A stretch of DNA of 6,020 bases from an uncultured Thermoleophilia bacterium. GTDB lineage: Bacteria > Actinomycetota > Thermoleophilia > UBA2241. The stretch is from NCBI GenBank assembly GCA_903921965.1, contig CAIXSE010000144.1:1-6020 (forward strand). Direction: 5' to 3'. The notes beneath the pieces are model-generated. The model was not told the DNA's origin and ran no database searches. It worked only from the letters and a program-made list of their open reading frames with translations. The translations under genes were made by a program, and so were the position numbers. This document shows positions 5,920 to 6,020 of the stretch, one piece after another. How positions within the stretch are numbered: the stretch's first letter is position 1; every line of letters starts with the position of its first letter.

Positions 5920-5926
5920 GGGGGGA
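5920..5926 (+). promoter_or_regulatory. Ribosome binding site of the J-domain gene
   Basis: GGGGGGA lies 5 nt before the GTG at 5932 and supports that start. An ATG at 5915 just before it opens only a six-codon frame, ending in a TGA (5933-5935) that overlaps the GTG. Confidence 0.5.
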
Positions 5927-5931
5927 CGGCC

Positions 5932-6020
5932 GTGACGAGAGACGACGAGGACTACTACGCGCTCCTGGGCGTGCCACGCGACGCCTCGCCGGAGACGGTC
6001 CGGCACGTCTACCGCCAGCT
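5932..6020 (+). CDS. J-domain (DnaJ-like) protein, N-terminal part (3' end outside the window)
   Basis: The first 29 codons read through DDEDYYALLGVPRDASPETV and then RHVYRQ. This is helix I of a J domain (DYYALLGV), the PRDAS turn, and the start of helix II, with the next codon cut by the window end. J-domain proteins stimulate the ATPase of an Hsp70 (DnaK) partner through an HPD motif, which would lie beyond the right edge. The GTG at 5932 is preferred: the J domain starts within eight residues of it and GGGGGGA precedes it. Whether this is a canonical DnaJ, a CbpA type or another J protein cannot be told from 29 residues. It is divergent from the ATPase gene, with 250 bp between the start codons. 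Confidence 0.85.
   Translation, partial: MTRDDEDYYALLGVPRDASPETVRHVYRQ

Noticed and set aside
5682..5931. CIRCE or HAIR heat-shock operator for the J-domain gene
   Set aside because: Neither the GAGTGCTAA-type nor the ACTCAAG-type arms are present in the intergenic region.

Overview
The window is about 6 kb of very GC-rich bacterial DNA. GTG starts are common, and at least two genes have a -10-like box only 6-7 nt before the start codon, which suggests leaderless mRNAs. This fits a high-GC lineage such as an Actinobacteriota-like organism, but no rRNA or diagnostic marker is present, so the taxonomic guess is weak.

Layout, left to right. (1) The 3' end of an XRE-type helix-turn-helix regulator (+, to 187) converges on a MazEF-type toxin-antitoxin operon (-, 226-791). 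A strong bulged hairpin separates them. The antitoxin start is preceded by a good ribosome binding site and by a perfect 8-bp inverted repeat over a TATGAT box, a likely autoregulatory operator. (2) A small antitoxin of the 'putative addiction module component' type (-, 967-1185) has no recognisable toxin behind it. (3) Divergent from it is the centrepiece, an 821-residue primase-helicase (+, 1322-3787). It carries an N-terminal coiled coil, a Cys/His cluster, a TOTE-type archaeo-eukaryotic primase domain and a complete superfamily 2 helicase. (4) It converges on a small MNT-type nucleotidyltransferase (-, 3866-4147) whose N-terminus appears cut off, probably by a frameshift. (5) Next is a 463-residue archaeal-type ATPase with a DUF234/PD-(D/E)XK-like C-terminus (-, 4290-5681). 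Its promoter region lies in four tandem 15-bp repeats that are AT-richer than the surroundings. (6) A divergent J-domain protein begins at 5932 and runs off the right edge.

The middle of the window (226-5750) looks like an accessory block. It packs two addiction-type loci, a predicted conflict-system primase-helicase, a nucleotidyltransferase of the kind found in toxin-antitoxin pairs, and an ATPase-nuclease of mobile/defence type. Most neighbours are divergent or convergent with their own signals, so only mazE-mazF is a clear operon. Cooperation between the primase-helicase and its neighbours is inference. The primase-helicase is the most likely candidate for an under-characterised defence or replication-related system.
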